A stretch of DNA of 64,000 nucleotides from Mycobacterium sp. 1100029.7 (lineage in GTDB: Bacteria; Actinomycetota; Actinomycetes; Mycobacteriales; Mycobacteriaceae). Under the pieces are notes generated by a model. It was not told the DNA's origin. It saw only the letters and a program-made list of their open reading frames with translations, and did not search any database. The stretch is taken from NCBI RefSeq assembly GCF_001665235.1, contig NZ_LZSC01000064.1, positions 1 to 64,000 on the forward strand. The letters are read 5' to 3'. Below are positions 7,021 to 16,626 of the stretch, in pieces. The translations under genes were made by a program, and so were the position numbers. The stretch's first letter is position 1, and the number at the start of each line of letters is the position of its first letter.

Positions 7021-8343
7021 TCACGGCACAGCGGTCGAATACAGCCAGGCATGCCAGAGCGGACGCAGCGATTGGTCCGAGTAGTTGGCGGCCAAGCCGG
7101 TGAAGTCGTCGGTGACGGCGGTGCTGTGGTGATGCCGTGACACCCAATCTTTAAGCAGCGCAAAGAAGTTGCCGTCGCCGAGCTGCCCGCGCAGCGCGTG
7201 CAGGGTCAACGCCCCGCGTTTGTACACGCGGTCGTCGAACATGTCGCGCGCTCCCGGGTCGCTCAGCAGCAGGTCTTGCGGCTTGGTGCGCAGCTGCTCG
7301 TGGTGATAGTCGGCGAGGTCGTCGGCGCTGGGTCCGCCGCTGCGCTCCGACCACAACCACTCCGCGTAGCAGGCGAACCCTTCATGCAACCAAATATCGC
7401 GCCACTGAGCGGCCGTGACCGAGTTGCCGAACCACTGATGCGCGAGCTCATGGGCGACCAACCGCTCACTGGCCCGGGTGCCGTCGCAGTGGTTGGCGCC
7501 GAAGATCGAAATGCCTTGCGCCTCAAGGGGGATATCGAGCGGATCATCGGTGACCACGACCGTGTACCCGGTGGCCAGTGGATACGGCCCGAACAGCTCG
7601 ATGAACAGCTCCATCATCTCCGGCTGGCGCGCGAAGTCGTGGTCGAAGTTGTCGCGCAGCCGCGCGGGCAGCGCGGCTTGGATAGCTATCGGCGTGCGGG
7701 CCAACCGCCGAACTTCGTAATCGCCGATCTGCAGGGTGATCAGATAGGTCGACGTCGGCTCGCGCTGCTCATAGGTCCACACCGTGCGCGAGGCGCGGGC
7801 TCGCCGCGACAGCAGTTGGCCGTTGGCGATCACCCGGTACCGGCTTTCGGTGCTGACCTGAATGTGAAACGCGGCTTTGGCGCTCGGGTGGTCGTTGCAG
7901 GGGAACCACGATGCGGCCCCGTTGGGTTGCGATGCGACCAGAGCGCCATCGGTGAGCTCCTCGAATCCGACGTTGCCCCACAGCGATCGGATCGGTCGCG
8001 GCGAGCCCCCGTAACGCACCACAATCGACAACGCGGCCCCGGTCGGCAGCTTCGAGGGAAGTCGGATACGCAATTTGCCGGCGCGACAGGAGAATCGGTC
8101 GACGCGTTTGCCGTTCACTGACACCTTCGACACGGTCAGCGCGTTGGACAGGTCGAAGGTCAACTGCTGCAGTTCGGTCAGCGCCACGGCGGTGATCGTG
8201 GCCGATCCCGACAGCCGGTTGAGGGCGACCTTGTAGTCCAGATCGAGCTCATATCGCGACACCTGGTAACCGGTGTTGCCGTTTTTCGGCAGGTACTCGT
8301 CGATCACGTCCGACGGCGGCGCGTTCTTGTCGGAGGGTTTCAC
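7021..8343 (-). CDS. M1 family zinc metallopeptidase (aminopeptidase)
   Basis: This 440-residue protein has the zinc site H298-E299-x2-H302 (HELAHQW) and the distal Glu at E321 (HEGFACYAEW), with the exopeptidase loop reading EAQGISIFGAN near 274-284. This is the short bacterial M1 form without the large C-terminal domains of PepN. No signal peptide is visible. GTG at 8343 overlaps the stop of the Pls/PosA gene by 4 bp, so the two are translationally coupled. Longer starts read back through that gene and were rejected. The coupling suggests processing of an amino acid or peptide conjugate made by the upstream protein (inference). Confidence 0.88.
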   Translation of the reverse strand: MKPSDKNAPPSDVIDEYLPKNGNTGYQVSRYELDLDYKVALNRLSGSATITAVALTELQQLTFDLSNALTVSKVSVNGKRVDRFSCRAGKLRIRLPSKLPTGAALSIVVRYGGSPRPIRSLWGNVGFEELTDGALVASQPNGAASWFPCNDHPSAKAAFHIQVSTESRYRVIANGQLLSRRARASRTVWTYEQREPTSTYLITLQIGDYEVRRLARTPIAIQAALPARLRDNFDHDFARQPEMMELFIELFGPYPLATGYTVVVTDDPLDIPLEAQGISIFGANHCDGTRASERLVAHELAHQWFGNSVTAAQWRDIWLHEGFACYAEWLWSERSGGPSADDLADYHHEQLRTKPQDLLLSDPGARDMFDDRVYKRGALTLHALRGQLGDGNFFALLKDWVSRHHHSTAVTDDFTGLAANYSDQSLRPLWHAWLYSTAVP

Positions 8344-11300
8344 GCCGCAGTCTCCGGGACGCCGCGCCCGGCGGCGTTCTTGCGGGCCTTCTTGCGGCGC
8401 GGAATCCACGGCCTGATCGGATTGCCTTGCCAGCGCGTCGATCCCGGCACCTCGTCGCCGCGCACCACCAGCGACGCCGGACCGACGGTCGCACCGGCGC
8501 CCAGCCGGGCTGCCGGCAGCGCCACGCAATGCGGCCCGAGGGTTGCACCGGGCCCCAGCACAACGCTGTCCATGCGCATGATCCGGTCGTGGAACAGATG
8601 CGTCTGCACCACGCAGCCACGACTGACGGTGGCGCCGGCATCCAGGCTGACCAGATCGGCCTCGGGTAGCCAGTAGGTTTCACACCACACACCGCGACCG
8701 ATGCGAGCGCCCAGGGCGCGCAGCCACAGATTCAGCACCGGGGTCCCGCTGGCGGCCCGGGCGAACCACGGCGCGGCAACGGTTTCGACGAATGTGTCGG
8801 CGACCTCGTTGCGCCAGACGAACGACGACCACAGCGGAAACTCGCCGGCCTTGATACGCCCGACCAGTAGCCATTTCGCGACCACCGCGATCACTCCGGC
8901 GATCGCGCCCGCCGCCAGCAGCACCAAACCGCCCCCGAGTGCCGCCCACCAGATACCGAAAATTCTTGCCAGCGCCTGTAATCCGCCCAGCACCGCCAGC
9001 CCGATCGCGACCGAGACGATCACCGGCAGCAGTCGCAGCGTCTCCACAAATGCCCGCATCGTCTTCAACCGTTGCGGCGGGTCGTACGTCGTCGCCGCGT
9101 CGGTCTCGGCGGGACGCCTGCGCAGTCGCATCGGCGGGCTGCCCAGCCACGACGAGCCGCGCTTGGCCTTCGGCGGCGCGGCGGACAGCACCGCGACGAG
9201 TCCGTCGTCGGGAACCCGGCGTCCCGGCTGCGTGATGCCCGAATTACCCAAAAATGCGCGCCGTCCGACGGTCGTGGTCGCCGCGTGTATCCAGCCACCG
9301 CCGAGTTCGTAGGACGCGACCATCGTGTCGTCGGCCAGGAACGCACCGTCCTCGATGACGGCGAACTTCGGCGTCAGCAGCACCGTCGAAATCTCGGTTC
9401 CCTGGCCGACTTTCGCGCCCAGGAGCCGCAGCCATGCCGGCGTCAAGAGGCTTGCGTACAGCGGGAACAGGTAGTTGCGCGCAGCGTCCATCAGCCGCTC
9501 GGTGGCCCACAGCTGCCACCCGGCCCGGCTGCGCACCGGGTGATAACCCTCGCGCAGCCCCAGGGACAACGCCCGCACCCCCACCACCGTGAGCGCCGCG
9601 TACACCACCATGGCAGTCAGCGTCGCGACCGGCGTCCACAGCAGTGCCGGGACCACGGCCTGCGAAAGCCGATGGGTGTGGCGTACGGCGAGCCCGATGA
9701 CCGCGATCCCCGCAGCGACGGCGAGCAGCGGCAGGGCGCTCAGCAGAACGGACGACAATCCGTACATCGCGACCCACGGCGTCCGGCGTGGTGGACGTTC
9801 GTCGGGCCACGGATGGTTGACCCGGCCGGACTTCACCGCGGGCGAGCCCTTCCAGTACTGACCGTTCTTGATCTTGTCCAGCACACCGGCGCCCGGTGCC
9901 ACGTCGGCGTTCTTGCCGACCACAGCGCCGGGCAGCAGTGTCGATCGCGCGCCGATCGTGGCGTCGTCGCCGATCGTGATCTCGCCGACGTGGAATACGT
10001 CCCCGTCGATCCAGTGGCCGCACAGGTCGACCTCGGGTTCGACCGCGCTGCGGTGGCCCAGGGTGAGCAATCCGGTGACCGGCGGCAGCGAATGCAGGTC
10101 GACGCCCTTGCCGATGTTGGCGCCCAGCGCGCGGGCGTAGTACACCAGCCACGGCGCACCGGACAGGTTGTGCGCACCGCCGGCCTCGGCGAGGCGCTCG
10201 ACGAACCAGATCCGCAGATGCACCGAGCCGCCCCGTCGATAACTACCCGGCCGCACGTTCGACAGCAGCAGCCGAGCGAACAGCACCGCGATCCCCATGC
10301 GGCCCACCGGCGTGACGAACACGACGAACGCCGCCACGATCAACCACCAATTGACGGCAACAGTCCAAGGCACCACGTGCAGAGCGCGGGCGACATTGTT
10401 GCCCAGCGCCAGCCACGTCAGCCACGGCAACGCCGACAACGTCGCCAAGGGCAGGGCAAGCGCCATCTGCGCGAGCTGCGTCCACCGCGGCGTGGGGGCG
10501 ACCACGCGCTCGGTGACCTGTGGTGGCGGCTCGAGCTCGTCGAGGAATCCGGCGAGCGAGCCCAGTCGTGGGTGGTCGTACAGATCAGCGACGGTCACCT
10601 GCGGGTACTGCTGGCGCAGCGCGGCGACGAGTTGGGCGGCGGTCAGCGAGCCCCCGCCGAGCGCGAAGAAGTCGGCCTCGACGGTGTCCACCGCCGCCCC
10701 CAGCAGGTCGCGCCACATTCCGGCCAGCCAGCCGCTGGTGCCACCCAGGTCGGCCGAGTCGTCTGACTCGCCGCCCGGCGGCGGCCACGGCAGCGCGTCG
10801 CGGTCGACCTTGCCCGACGTCCGGGTGGGCAGCTCGTCGACCCGCACCAGCCGCGGCACCAGCGAAGCCGGTAGCTGCGCGGCCAGCCGAGCGCGTGCCT
10901 CGCCGAGGTCGAACGACGGGTCGGCGCTCACGACGTAGCCGACCAGCAACGGCGACCCTCCGGTGGTGTGACGCACCGCGGCCGCGCCGCCGCTGACGCC
11001 CGGCAGGTGCACCAGGGCCGAGTCGACCTCACCGAGTTCGATGCGGCGACCACCCAGCTTGACCTGGTCGTCGCTTCGCCCGCAGAAATACAGCCCGTCG
11101 CGCTCGAGCCGGACCAGATCGCCACTGCGATAGGCGCGCTGCCAGCCCAGCGACGGCATCGGGGCGTACTTCTCGGCGTCCTTCTCCTTGTCCAGGTAGC
11201 GGGCCAGTCCGACGCCGCCGATCACCAGCTCGCCGACGTCGCCGAAGGCGACCGGCAAGGTGTCGCCGTCGACGACGGCCAGATCCCAGCCCGGCAGCGG

Positions 11301-12299
11301 CAGCCCGATGCTGATCGGTCCGGTGCCGGTCAGTTTCGCCGCACAAGCCACCACCGTGGCCTCGGTGGGGCCGTAGGTGTTCCACACTTCCCGGCCATCC
11401 ACGGCAAGCCGCTCGACCAACTCCGGCGGGCAGGCTTCGCCGCCAAAGATCAACAGCCGCACCGCTTCCAACGCCTCGCTGGGCCACAGCGCGGCCAGCG
11501 CCGGCACCGTCGACACCACCGTCACGTCGCGAGTGACCAGCCAGGGTCCGAGGTCCATCCCGCTGCGCACCAGCGAGCGCGGCGCGGGAACCAGGCATGC
11601 GCCATGCCGCCAGGCCAGCCACATTTCCTCACACGAGGCGTCGAATGCCACCGACAGCCCGGCCAACACCCGGTCGCCGGGGCCAATCGGGTTGTCCTGC
11701 AAGAACAATCGCGCCTCGGCGTCGACGAATGCAGCGGCGTTGCGGTGGGTGACGGCCACCCCTTTCGGGGTGCCGGTCGACCCGGACGTGAAGATGATCC
11801 AGGCGTCGTCGCGGGCCAGGGGTGCGGTGGCCCGCCAGCCGCGCGACAAGCCGACGCCGCGCAGCAAGCCCGCCTCGGTGATGACGCCCACGACGCCGGC
11901 TTCGCCGAACACCAGCTCGGCGCGTTCGTCGGGGTCGTCGGCGTCGACGGGCACGTACGCCGCGCCGGTGGCCAGCGTTGACAGGATCGCCACGTACAGC
12001 GCGTAGCTGCCCGACGGCATCCGGATGCCGATCCGGTCACCCCTGCCGATGCCGCGGGCGGCCAGCCATTCGACGCTGGCCTCGATGTCGCTGATCAGTT
12101 CGCTGTAGGTGAGCTGGACGGTGCCGTCGTCGATCGCCGTCGCATCGGGGTAGCGCGCCGCGGTCTCGCGGAGGATATCGATCAGCGTGCGCGGGCTGGG
12201 TGCGGCAGACGACAGCACGTACTGTGCTGGGACTTGTGCAGGGACGGGCGGCCCAGGAGGCAAAGGCACCCCACGAAAATACTCATATCTGCGCGCCAC
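8340..12299 (-). CDS. Pls/PosA family NRPS-like protein: adenylation, carrier and membrane/beta-helix domains
   Basis: This 1319-residue protein has three parts. The adenylation domain (about 40-505) has the A3 core FTSGSTGTPKG at 170-180, NTYGPTEAT near 307-315, YRSGDL near 390 and the catalytic Lys497 in TSGKVDR. A carrier domain follows with its phosphopantetheine Ser551 in GGGSL. The C-terminal ~750 residues alternate several membrane helices with two or three blocks of left-handed beta-helix repeats, as in epsilon-poly-lysine synthetase-like proteins. There is no condensation or thioesterase domain. It probably activates an amino acid and transfers it at the membrane; the product is unknown. 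GTG 12299 gives the usual family length, and the open frame beyond it lies over the GntR gene. Confidence 0.85.
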   Translation of the reverse strand: MARRYEYFRGVPLPPGPPVPAQVPAQYVLSSAAPSPRTLIDILRETAARYPDATAIDDGTVQLTYSELISDIEASVEWLAARGIGRGDRIGIRMPSGSYALYVAILSTLATGAAYVPVDADDPDERAELVFGEAGVVGVITEAGLLRGVGLSRGWRATAPLARDDAWIIFTSGSTGTPKGVAVTHRNAAAFVDAEARLFLQDNPIGPGDRVLAGLSVAFDASCEEMWLAWRHGACLVPAPRSLVRSGMDLGPWLVTRDVTVVSTVPALAALWPSEALEAVRLLIFGGEACPPELVERLAVDGREVWNTYGPTEATVVACAAKLTGTGPISIGLPLPGWDLAVVDGDTLPVAFGDVGELVIGGVGLARYLDKEKDAEKYAPMPSLGWQRAYRSGDLVRLERDGLYFCGRSDDQVKLGGRRIELGEVDSALVHLPGVSGGAAAVRHTTGGSPLLVGYVVSADPSFDLGEARARLAAQLPASLVPRLVRVDELPTRTSGKVDRDALPWPPPGGESDDSADLGGTSGWLAGMWRDLLGAAVDTVEADFFALGGGSLTAAQLVAALRQQYPQVTVADLYDHPRLGSLAGFLDELEPPPQVTERVVAPTPRWTQLAQMALALPLATLSALPWLTWLALGNNVARALHVVPWTVAVNWWLIVAAFVVFVTPVGRMGIAVLFARLLLSNVRPGSYRRGGSVHLRIWFVERLAEAGGAHNLSGAPWLVYYARALGANIGKGVDLHSLPPVTGLLTLGHRSAVEPEVDLCGHWIDGDVFHVGEITIGDDATIGARSTLLPGAVVGKNADVAPGAGVLDKIKNGQYWKGSPAVKSGRVNHPWPDERPPRRTPWVAMYGLSSVLLSALPLLAVAAGIAVIGLAVRHTHRLSQAVVPALLWTPVATLTAMVVYAALTVVGVRALSLGLREGYHPVRSRAGWQLWATERLMDAARNYLFPLYASLLTPAWLRLLGAKVGQGTEISTVLLTPKFAVIEDGAFLADDTMVASYELGGGWIHAATTTVGRRAFLGNSGITQPGRRVPDDGLVAVLSAAPPKAKRGSSWLGSPPMRLRRRPAETDAATTYDPPQRLKTMRAFVETLRLLPVIVSVAIGLAVLGGLQALARIFGIWWAALGGGLVLLAAGAIAGVIAVVAKWLLVGRIKAGEFPLWSSFVWRNEVADTFVETVAAPWFARAASGTPVLNLWLRALGARIGRGVWCETYWLPEADLVSLDAGATVSRGCVVQTHLFHDRIMRMDSVVLGPGATLGPHCVALPAARLGAGATVGPASLVVRGDEVPGSTRWQGNPIRPWIPRRKKARKNAAGRGVPETAA

Positions 12300-12337
12300 G
12301 CCCGTAGCGTTCGCGGCGTGTGACGGCGGGTTCGGTA

Positions 12338-12988
12338 TTAAGCGGTGCGGCGCTGTTCGAGCCAGTCGGCCAGCGAGCGTCCCGCGTCCAGCACATGGCG
12401 TTCGGCGATGGCGCGGGCCCGTTCGACGTTCTTGTCCCCGAGTGCGTCCAGCAGCTCCTGGTGCTCGTCGAGCGAGTGCTTCTCGTGGTCGGGAAACAGC
12501 GTGAGGAAGTTGCTGGGCACCACGCGAGAGGCCTGCTTGATCTGCGTCATCAGTCGCGGGGAGTGCGCGGCGCGGTGGATCTTCTGGTGGAAGTGCCAGT
12601 TGGCCTCGCCGATGCTGTCGGCACCGGAGCGGGCGGCCACGTCCGCGGCGAGGTCGCGCAGCATGTCCAGCTCGTCGGGCTCGATTCGCTGGGCCGCCCA
12701 CGCCGCGGCCTGCCCGGTCAGCACGCCCAGAATGGTGAAGCTGTCCAACACATCGGTGGGGCTGATCCCGATCACGGTGACGCCGCTGCGGGGTGCGACC
12801 TGGACCAGGCCCTCGAACGACAGCTCCAGCAACGCCTCGCGGACCGGGGTGCGGCTGGTCGCGAACTCGGCAGTGATGGCGTCGAGGTCGATGCGCGCGC
12901 CGGCGGGCAGCGCGCCGGTCAGGATCCGATCCCGGAGTTCCCGGGCGGCGCGTTCGCGCACCGTGCCGGCGATGTCGATCCCTGCCAT
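12338..12988 (-). CDS. GntR family regulator, FadR/FCD subgroup
   Basis: This 216-residue protein has an N-terminal winged helix (ELRDRILTGALPAGARI, then the recognition region TSRTPVREAL) and a C-terminal all-helical FCD ligand domain with its metal-binding His residues (for example in NWHFHQKIHRAAHS and ERHVLD). FCD regulators usually sense carboxylic acids. It is divergent from the monooxygenase/CoA-transferase operon at 13056, with two inverted repeats between them, so it is the likely repressor of that operon. The ligand is unknown. Confidence 0.9.
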   Translation of the reverse strand: MAGIDIAGTVRERAARELRDRILTGALPAGARIDLDAITAEFATSRTPVREALLELSFEGLVQVAPRSGVTVIGISPTDVLDSFTILGVLTGQAAAWAAQRIEPDELDMLRDLAADVAARSGADSIGEANWHFHQKIHRAAHSPRLMTQIKQASRVVPSNFLTLFPDHEKHSLDEHQELLDALGDKNVERARAIAERHVLDAGRSLADWLEQRRTA

Positions 12989-12999
12989 CCGCGCATGCT

Positions 13000-13041
13000 A
13001 TCAAACGGCACATCTAGCGTTTGATATCTGAAATATCAGAT
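13000..13041. promoter_or_regulatory. Two inverted repeats, candidate GntR/FCD operators
   Basis: ATCAAACG and CGTTTGAT form an 8-bp inverted repeat with a 10-bp spacer at 13000-13025. Immediately next to it, ATCTGA-AATA-TCAGAT forms a second inverted repeat at 13026-13041. Together they fill most of the gap between the GntR gene and the divergent monooxygenase gene. Assigned as operators by position and symmetry. Confidence 0.6.
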
Positions 13042-13055
13042 GTTAGATTTCGACT

Positions 13056-14441
13056 ATGGCTGACCGACGGCAAGACAAGATGTCCCTCGTTGCCTTCATG
13101 CAGGCCGGCAGCACCTCGGTGTATGCCGGGTCTTGGCGGCATCCGGCAACCGAGCTCGGCTACCTCGACGCTTCCTACTACGCGAAGATCGGTCGTCAGC
13201 TCGAAGAAGGGTGCTTCGACCTGATGTTCTTCGATGATCGCCTGGCGATGCCCGGCGTGTACGGCGGCTCGGTGGCCGAGGCGGTGTCCTACGGCGCCCG
13301 CCCGGTCAAGCTCGACCTCGGGCTGGTTCTCGGGGTACTGGCGCAGGCCACCTCGCACATCGGCCTAGGTGCGACGTACTCGACCACCTATTACGCGCCG
13401 TTTCACGTCGCCCGCACGTTCGCAACGCTGGACCACCTGTCCGGCGGGCGGGCCGCGTGGAACGTCGTCACCTCGGTCAACGACAGCGAAGCGCAGAACT
13501 TCGGTGTCGACGCGCATCTGGGGCACGACGAGCGATACGACCGTGCCGACGAATTCATGGACGTGGTGACGGGCCTCTGGGACACCTGGGAGGACGGCGC
13601 GATCGTGCACGACCGGGCCGGGGGGCACTACGCAGACCCGGACAAGGTGCATGAACTCGGGCACGTCGGTCCGTACTTCTCCGCGCGCGGCCCGCTGACC
13701 GTGCCGCGGACCCCGCAGGGCAGGCCGGTCATCATCCAGGCCGGCTCGTCAGGTCGTGGCCGCGAATTCGCCTCGCGCTGGGCGGAATTGATCTTCACGG
13801 GAGATCCCGGCATCGAAGTCGCGCGCAGCCACTACGCGGATCAGAAAGAACGCATCGCCGCAGCCGGGCGTGAGCCTTCTGCAGTGAAGATCTGCCCGAT
13901 GGCCTACGCTGTGGTGGGCGAATCCGAGGCCCACGCCAAGGACCGCGAAGCATTGTTCCTCAACGATCTGGTTCACCCCATGGCATCACTGACGCTGTTG
14001 TCGGAGTTGATGAATTACGACTTCGCCCAACACGATCTGGACGACCCCGTCACCGACGAGCTGATCGCGTCGTCCTCCGGAATTCGCGGACTGGTGCAGA
14101 ATCTGCGCAACCACATATCTGCTGGGGGAGGCGGACGCCCGGTCACCGTGCGCGATCTGGCCGGCCACCGGGCGACGTTGCTGCAGGGTCCGCGCTTCGT
14201 CGGCACCGGCGAACAGGTGGCCGACCAGATGGCGGATTGGTTCGAAACCGGAGCCTGCGACGGCTTCGTCCTGGCGGCGACCCATCTGCCCGGGGCGTTC
14301 GAAGACGTTGTGCGGATGGTGGTTCCGGAGCTGCAGCGACGCGGGCTGTTCCGCACCGAATACGAGTCCTCGACATTGCGTGGACATCTCGGGCTGCAAC
14401 GACCCTCGAATGCACACGTGGGTGCCGGTGCGCATGCTTGA
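13056..14441 (+). CDS. Flavin-dependent monooxygenase, NtaA/SnaA/DszA type (LLM family)
   Basis: This 461-residue protein belongs to the FMNH2-dependent monooxygenase branch of the luciferase-like family. Landmarks are WRHPATELGYLD near the N-terminus, the barrel motif TFATLDHLSGGRAAWNVVTS around 125-145, DEFMDVVTGLWDTWE near 172 and PVIIQAGSSGRGREFASR near 230. Relatives oxidise aminopolycarboxylates, sulfones and similar substrates and need a separate flavin reductase, which is not in the window. It is the first gene of an operon with a CoA-transferase and a CoA-ester lyase, which implies that the product is a carboxylic acid that is then activated. Confidence 0.87.
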   Translation: MADRRQDKMSLVAFMQAGSTSVYAGSWRHPATELGYLDASYYAKIGRQLEEGCFDLMFFDDRLAMPGVYGGSVAEAVSYGARPVKLDLGLVLGVLAQATSHIGLGATYSTTYYAPFHVARTFATLDHLSGGRAAWNVVTSVNDSEAQNFGVDAHLGHDERYDRADEFMDVVTGLWDTWEDGAIVHDRAGGHYADPDKVHELGHVGPYFSARGPLTVPRTPQGRPVIIQAGSSGRGREFASRWAELIFTGDPGIEVARSHYADQKERIAAAGREPSAVKICPMAYAVVGESEAHAKDREALFLNDLVHPMASLTLLSELMNYDFAQHDLDDPVTDELIASSSGIRGLVQNLRNHISAGGGGRPVTVRDLAGHRATLLQGPRFVGTGEQVADQMADWFETGACDGFVLAATHLPGAFEDVVRMVVPELQRRGLFRTEYESSTLRGHLGLQRPSNAHVGAGAHA

Positions 14442-15618
14442 CGGCCTGCGGGTACTCGACCTCGCGACCTTGGCGGCCGCCCCGCTGGTCGCGACCTACC
14501 TGGGCGAGTTCGGCGCCGACGTGATCAAGGTCGAGGACCCGCGACACGGTGATCCGATCCGCGGTTGGGGCAACCAGCGTGAGGACGTCGGACTGATGTG
14601 GAAGTCGTTGTCCCGCAACAAGCGAGCGATCACCCTGGACCTGCGCTGCGCCGAAGGCCAGGCGTTCGTGCGCCGCCTGGTCGAACATGCCGACGTCGTC
14701 ATCGTCAACACCCGACCGCAGACACTACGCAAGTGGGGCCTGGACTACGAAAGCCTGCGCGCCGTCAACGACCGAATCGTGATGCTGCACATCACCGGCT
14801 ACGGGTTGACCGGACCCAAGAGCGAGCGCCCCGGCTTCGGCACGCTCGGTGAGGCGATGAGCGGGTTCGCGCACATCACCGGCCCGGCCGGCGGGCCGCC
14901 CACGCTGCCGCCGTTCATGTTGGCCGACGGTGTCGCCTCGCTGAACGCCACCTATGCGGTCATGATGGCGCTGTATCACCGCGATGTGCACGGTGCGCCG
15001 GGACAACTGATCGACGTCAACCTGATCGACCCGCTGGCCCGGCTGCTGGAACAGACGCTGCTCGGCTACGACCAATTGGGCTTGGTGCCCGAGCGTGCCG
15101 GAAATCGTTGGGACATCTCGGCTCCCCGCAACACCTATCGCACGGCCGACGGACGCTGGCTGGCGATGTCGGGTAGCTCACCGGCGCTGGCGTTGCGGGT
15201 ATTTCGCGCCATCGGCCGCGACGACCTGCTGCGCGACCCCGACTTCTCCGACCCCCAGCGGCGACTCGGCCGGGCCCGGGAGGTCGACGACGTCGTCGCG
15301 GAATGGGTGGCGACCAAGACACTTTCGGAGGCGATGGCGGCGTTCGAGGCCCACGAGGTGGCGGCGGCGCCGGTCTATGACATCCGCGATCTGGTTGCCG
15401 ACGAGCAGCTTTCGCATCGTGAGGTGTTCATCTCGGTGCAGGACGATCAACTCGGACATATGACGGTGCAGGCGCCCGTCCCGCGGTTCTCCTCGGTGCC
15501 GGGAACCGTCGAGCATCTCGGGCCGAGCCTCGGCGAACACAATGCCGAAGTCTACGGCGAGCTACTTGGGTTGACTCCCAATGATATTGACGATTTGCGC
15601 GCCCGCGGCGTGCTGTGA
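14434..15618 (+). CDS. CoA-transferase family III (CaiB/BaiF type)
   Basis: This is a ~394-residue protein. The N-terminus MLDGLRVLDL and GADVIKVEDPRHGDP (about 28-41) are typical, and the catalytic Asp of this class is D165 in MLADG. These enzymes move CoA between acyl-CoA and free carboxylates. ATG 14434 gives an 8-bp overlap with the upstream monooxygenase; ATG 14410 is an alternative. Its place between a monooxygenase and a lyase suggests that it activates the acid made by the first step. Confidence 0.87.
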   Translation: MLDGLRVLDLATLAAAPLVATYLGEFGADVIKVEDPRHGDPIRGWGNQREDVGLMWKSLSRNKRAITLDLRCAEGQAFVRRLVEHADVVIVNTRPQTLRKWGLDYESLRAVNDRIVMLHITGYGLTGPKSERPGFGTLGEAMSGFAHITGPAGGPPTLPPFMLADGVASLNATYAVMMALYHRDVHGAPGQLIDVNLIDPLARLLEQTLLGYDQLGLVPERAGNRWDISAPRNTYRTADGRWLAMSGSSPALALRVFRAIGRDDLLRDPDFSDPQRRLGRAREVDDVVAEWVATKTLSEAMAAFEAHEVAAAPVYDIRDLVADEQLSHREVFISVQDDQLGHMTVQAPVPRFSSVPGTVEHLGPSLGEHNAEVYGELLGLTPNDIDDLRARGVL

Positions 15619-15634
15619 CAAAAGGAATCCTCAC

Positions 15635-16543
15635 GTGACCGGTCTGCTCCGCCGCTCCGAGCTCGCGGTGCCCGCGTGCAACGACAACATGTTCGAGAAA
15701 GGCGCCAGATGCGGTGCCGACCTGGTGTTCCTCGACCTCGAGGATGCCACCCCCGTCGGCGCCAAAGTCGAATCCCGCGCAAAGGTTATCGCGGCGCTCA
15801 ACGACATTGACTGGGGACGCACCGCGCGCGCCATCCGGATCAACGGCCTGGACACCCAGTGGTGCCACGACGACGTCGTCGACGTCGTGACGAAGGTCGG
15901 AGCGAACCTCGACACCGTCATCATCCCCAAGGCGCGCCGGGCGCGCGACGTCTGGTGGGTGGACGTGCTGTTGACCCAGCTGGAAGCCAAACTCGCTCTG
16001 AGCAAGCAAATTCGGCTCGAGGTGTTGATCGAGGAAGTGGAAGGCCTGGCCAACGCCGAGGAGATCGCGGCGGCCAGTCCGCGTCTGGATGCCCTGATCT
16101 TCGGGGTTGGTGACTTCTCGCTGTCGCAGGGGGCTCGGGTGGATACCAACTTCGTTCCGCTCGGCGAATACCCCGGGGAATTCTGGGCTTACGCGCGCAA
16201 CAAGGTGATCGTGGCGGCGCGCATTGCGGGCATCGACGCGATCGACGCGCCCTACCCCGACTACCGTGACTTGACCGGCTACGAACGCGACGCGCGGCGC
16301 GCCTCGCTGCTCGGTTACACCGGCAAGTGGGCGATTCACCCCGACCAGGTACCCGTGGCCAACGAGGTGTACGCCCCGACCGCCGACGAGATCGCCCGCG
16401 CCGAAGCCAATGTCGCGGCTTATCGTGAGGCCGAGGCCCAGGGTCGGGGGGCGGTGGGAGTCAACGGTGTGTTGGTCGACGCCGCCCACGTCAAGCAGGC
16501 GCAGCAAACTTTGGCCCGTGCTGCGCTGGTCAACGGGAATTAG
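15635..16543 (+). CDS. HpcH/HpaI aldolase family protein, CitE-like CoA-ester lyase
   Basis: This 302-residue TIM-barrel protein is of the CitE/malyl-CoA lyase type. Landmarks are DLVFLDLEDATP (about 29-40, with the metal-site acidic residues), the ARAIRINGLDT strand, RLEVLIEEVEGLANAEEIAAAS around 130-150, DALIFGVGDFS and GKWAIHPDQV near the C-terminus. The family cleaves or forms beta-hydroxyacyl-CoA (malyl-, citramalyl-like) bonds. GTG 15635 is preceded by AAAGGA; earlier starts lie inside the upstream gene. It is the last gene of the GntR-controlled operon and would cleave the CoA ester made by the transferase. Confidence 0.87.
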   Translation: MTGLLRRSELAVPACNDNMFEKGARCGADLVFLDLEDATPVGAKVESRAKVIAALNDIDWGRTARAIRINGLDTQWCHDDVVDVVTKVGANLDTVIIPKARRARDVWWVDVLLTQLEAKLALSKQIRLEVLIEEVEGLANAEEIAAASPRLDALIFGVGDFSLSQGARVDTNFVPLGEYPGEFWAYARNKVIVAARIAGIDAIDAPYPDYRDLTGYERDARRASLLGYTGKWAIHPDQVPVANEVYAPTADEIARAEANVAAYREAEAQGRGAVGVNGVLVDAAHVKQAQQTLARAALVNGN

Positions 16544-16626
16544 CGCGCGTCTGATTGAACCGGTTCGCGCCGGGGTAGTCCGATGGATGATCAATTCGAC
16601 TGACGCCCAATAGAAAGGGACTCGGC

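Noticed and set aside
9072..10766. Long open frame on the plus strand opposite the Pls/PosA gene
   Set aside because: The translation is rich in Arg, Gln and His with no domain. It is a high-GC shadow of the real gene on the other strand.
8340..12299. Complete non-ribosomal peptide synthetase
   Set aside because: There is one adenylation and one carrier domain, but no condensation or thioesterase domain.
12300..13013. Continuation of the Pls/PosA reading frame upstream to 13013, which would add 238 residues
   Set aside because: The added stretch lies antiparallel-free over the GntR gene in the same direction but another frame, is Arg-rich and protein-unlike, and the GntR protein there has complete domains. 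The 12299 start gives the normal family length.
15428..16594. Long minus-strand frame opposite the CitE-like lyase
   Set aside because: Composition and lack of motifs mark it as a shadow; the plus strand holds a complete lyase.
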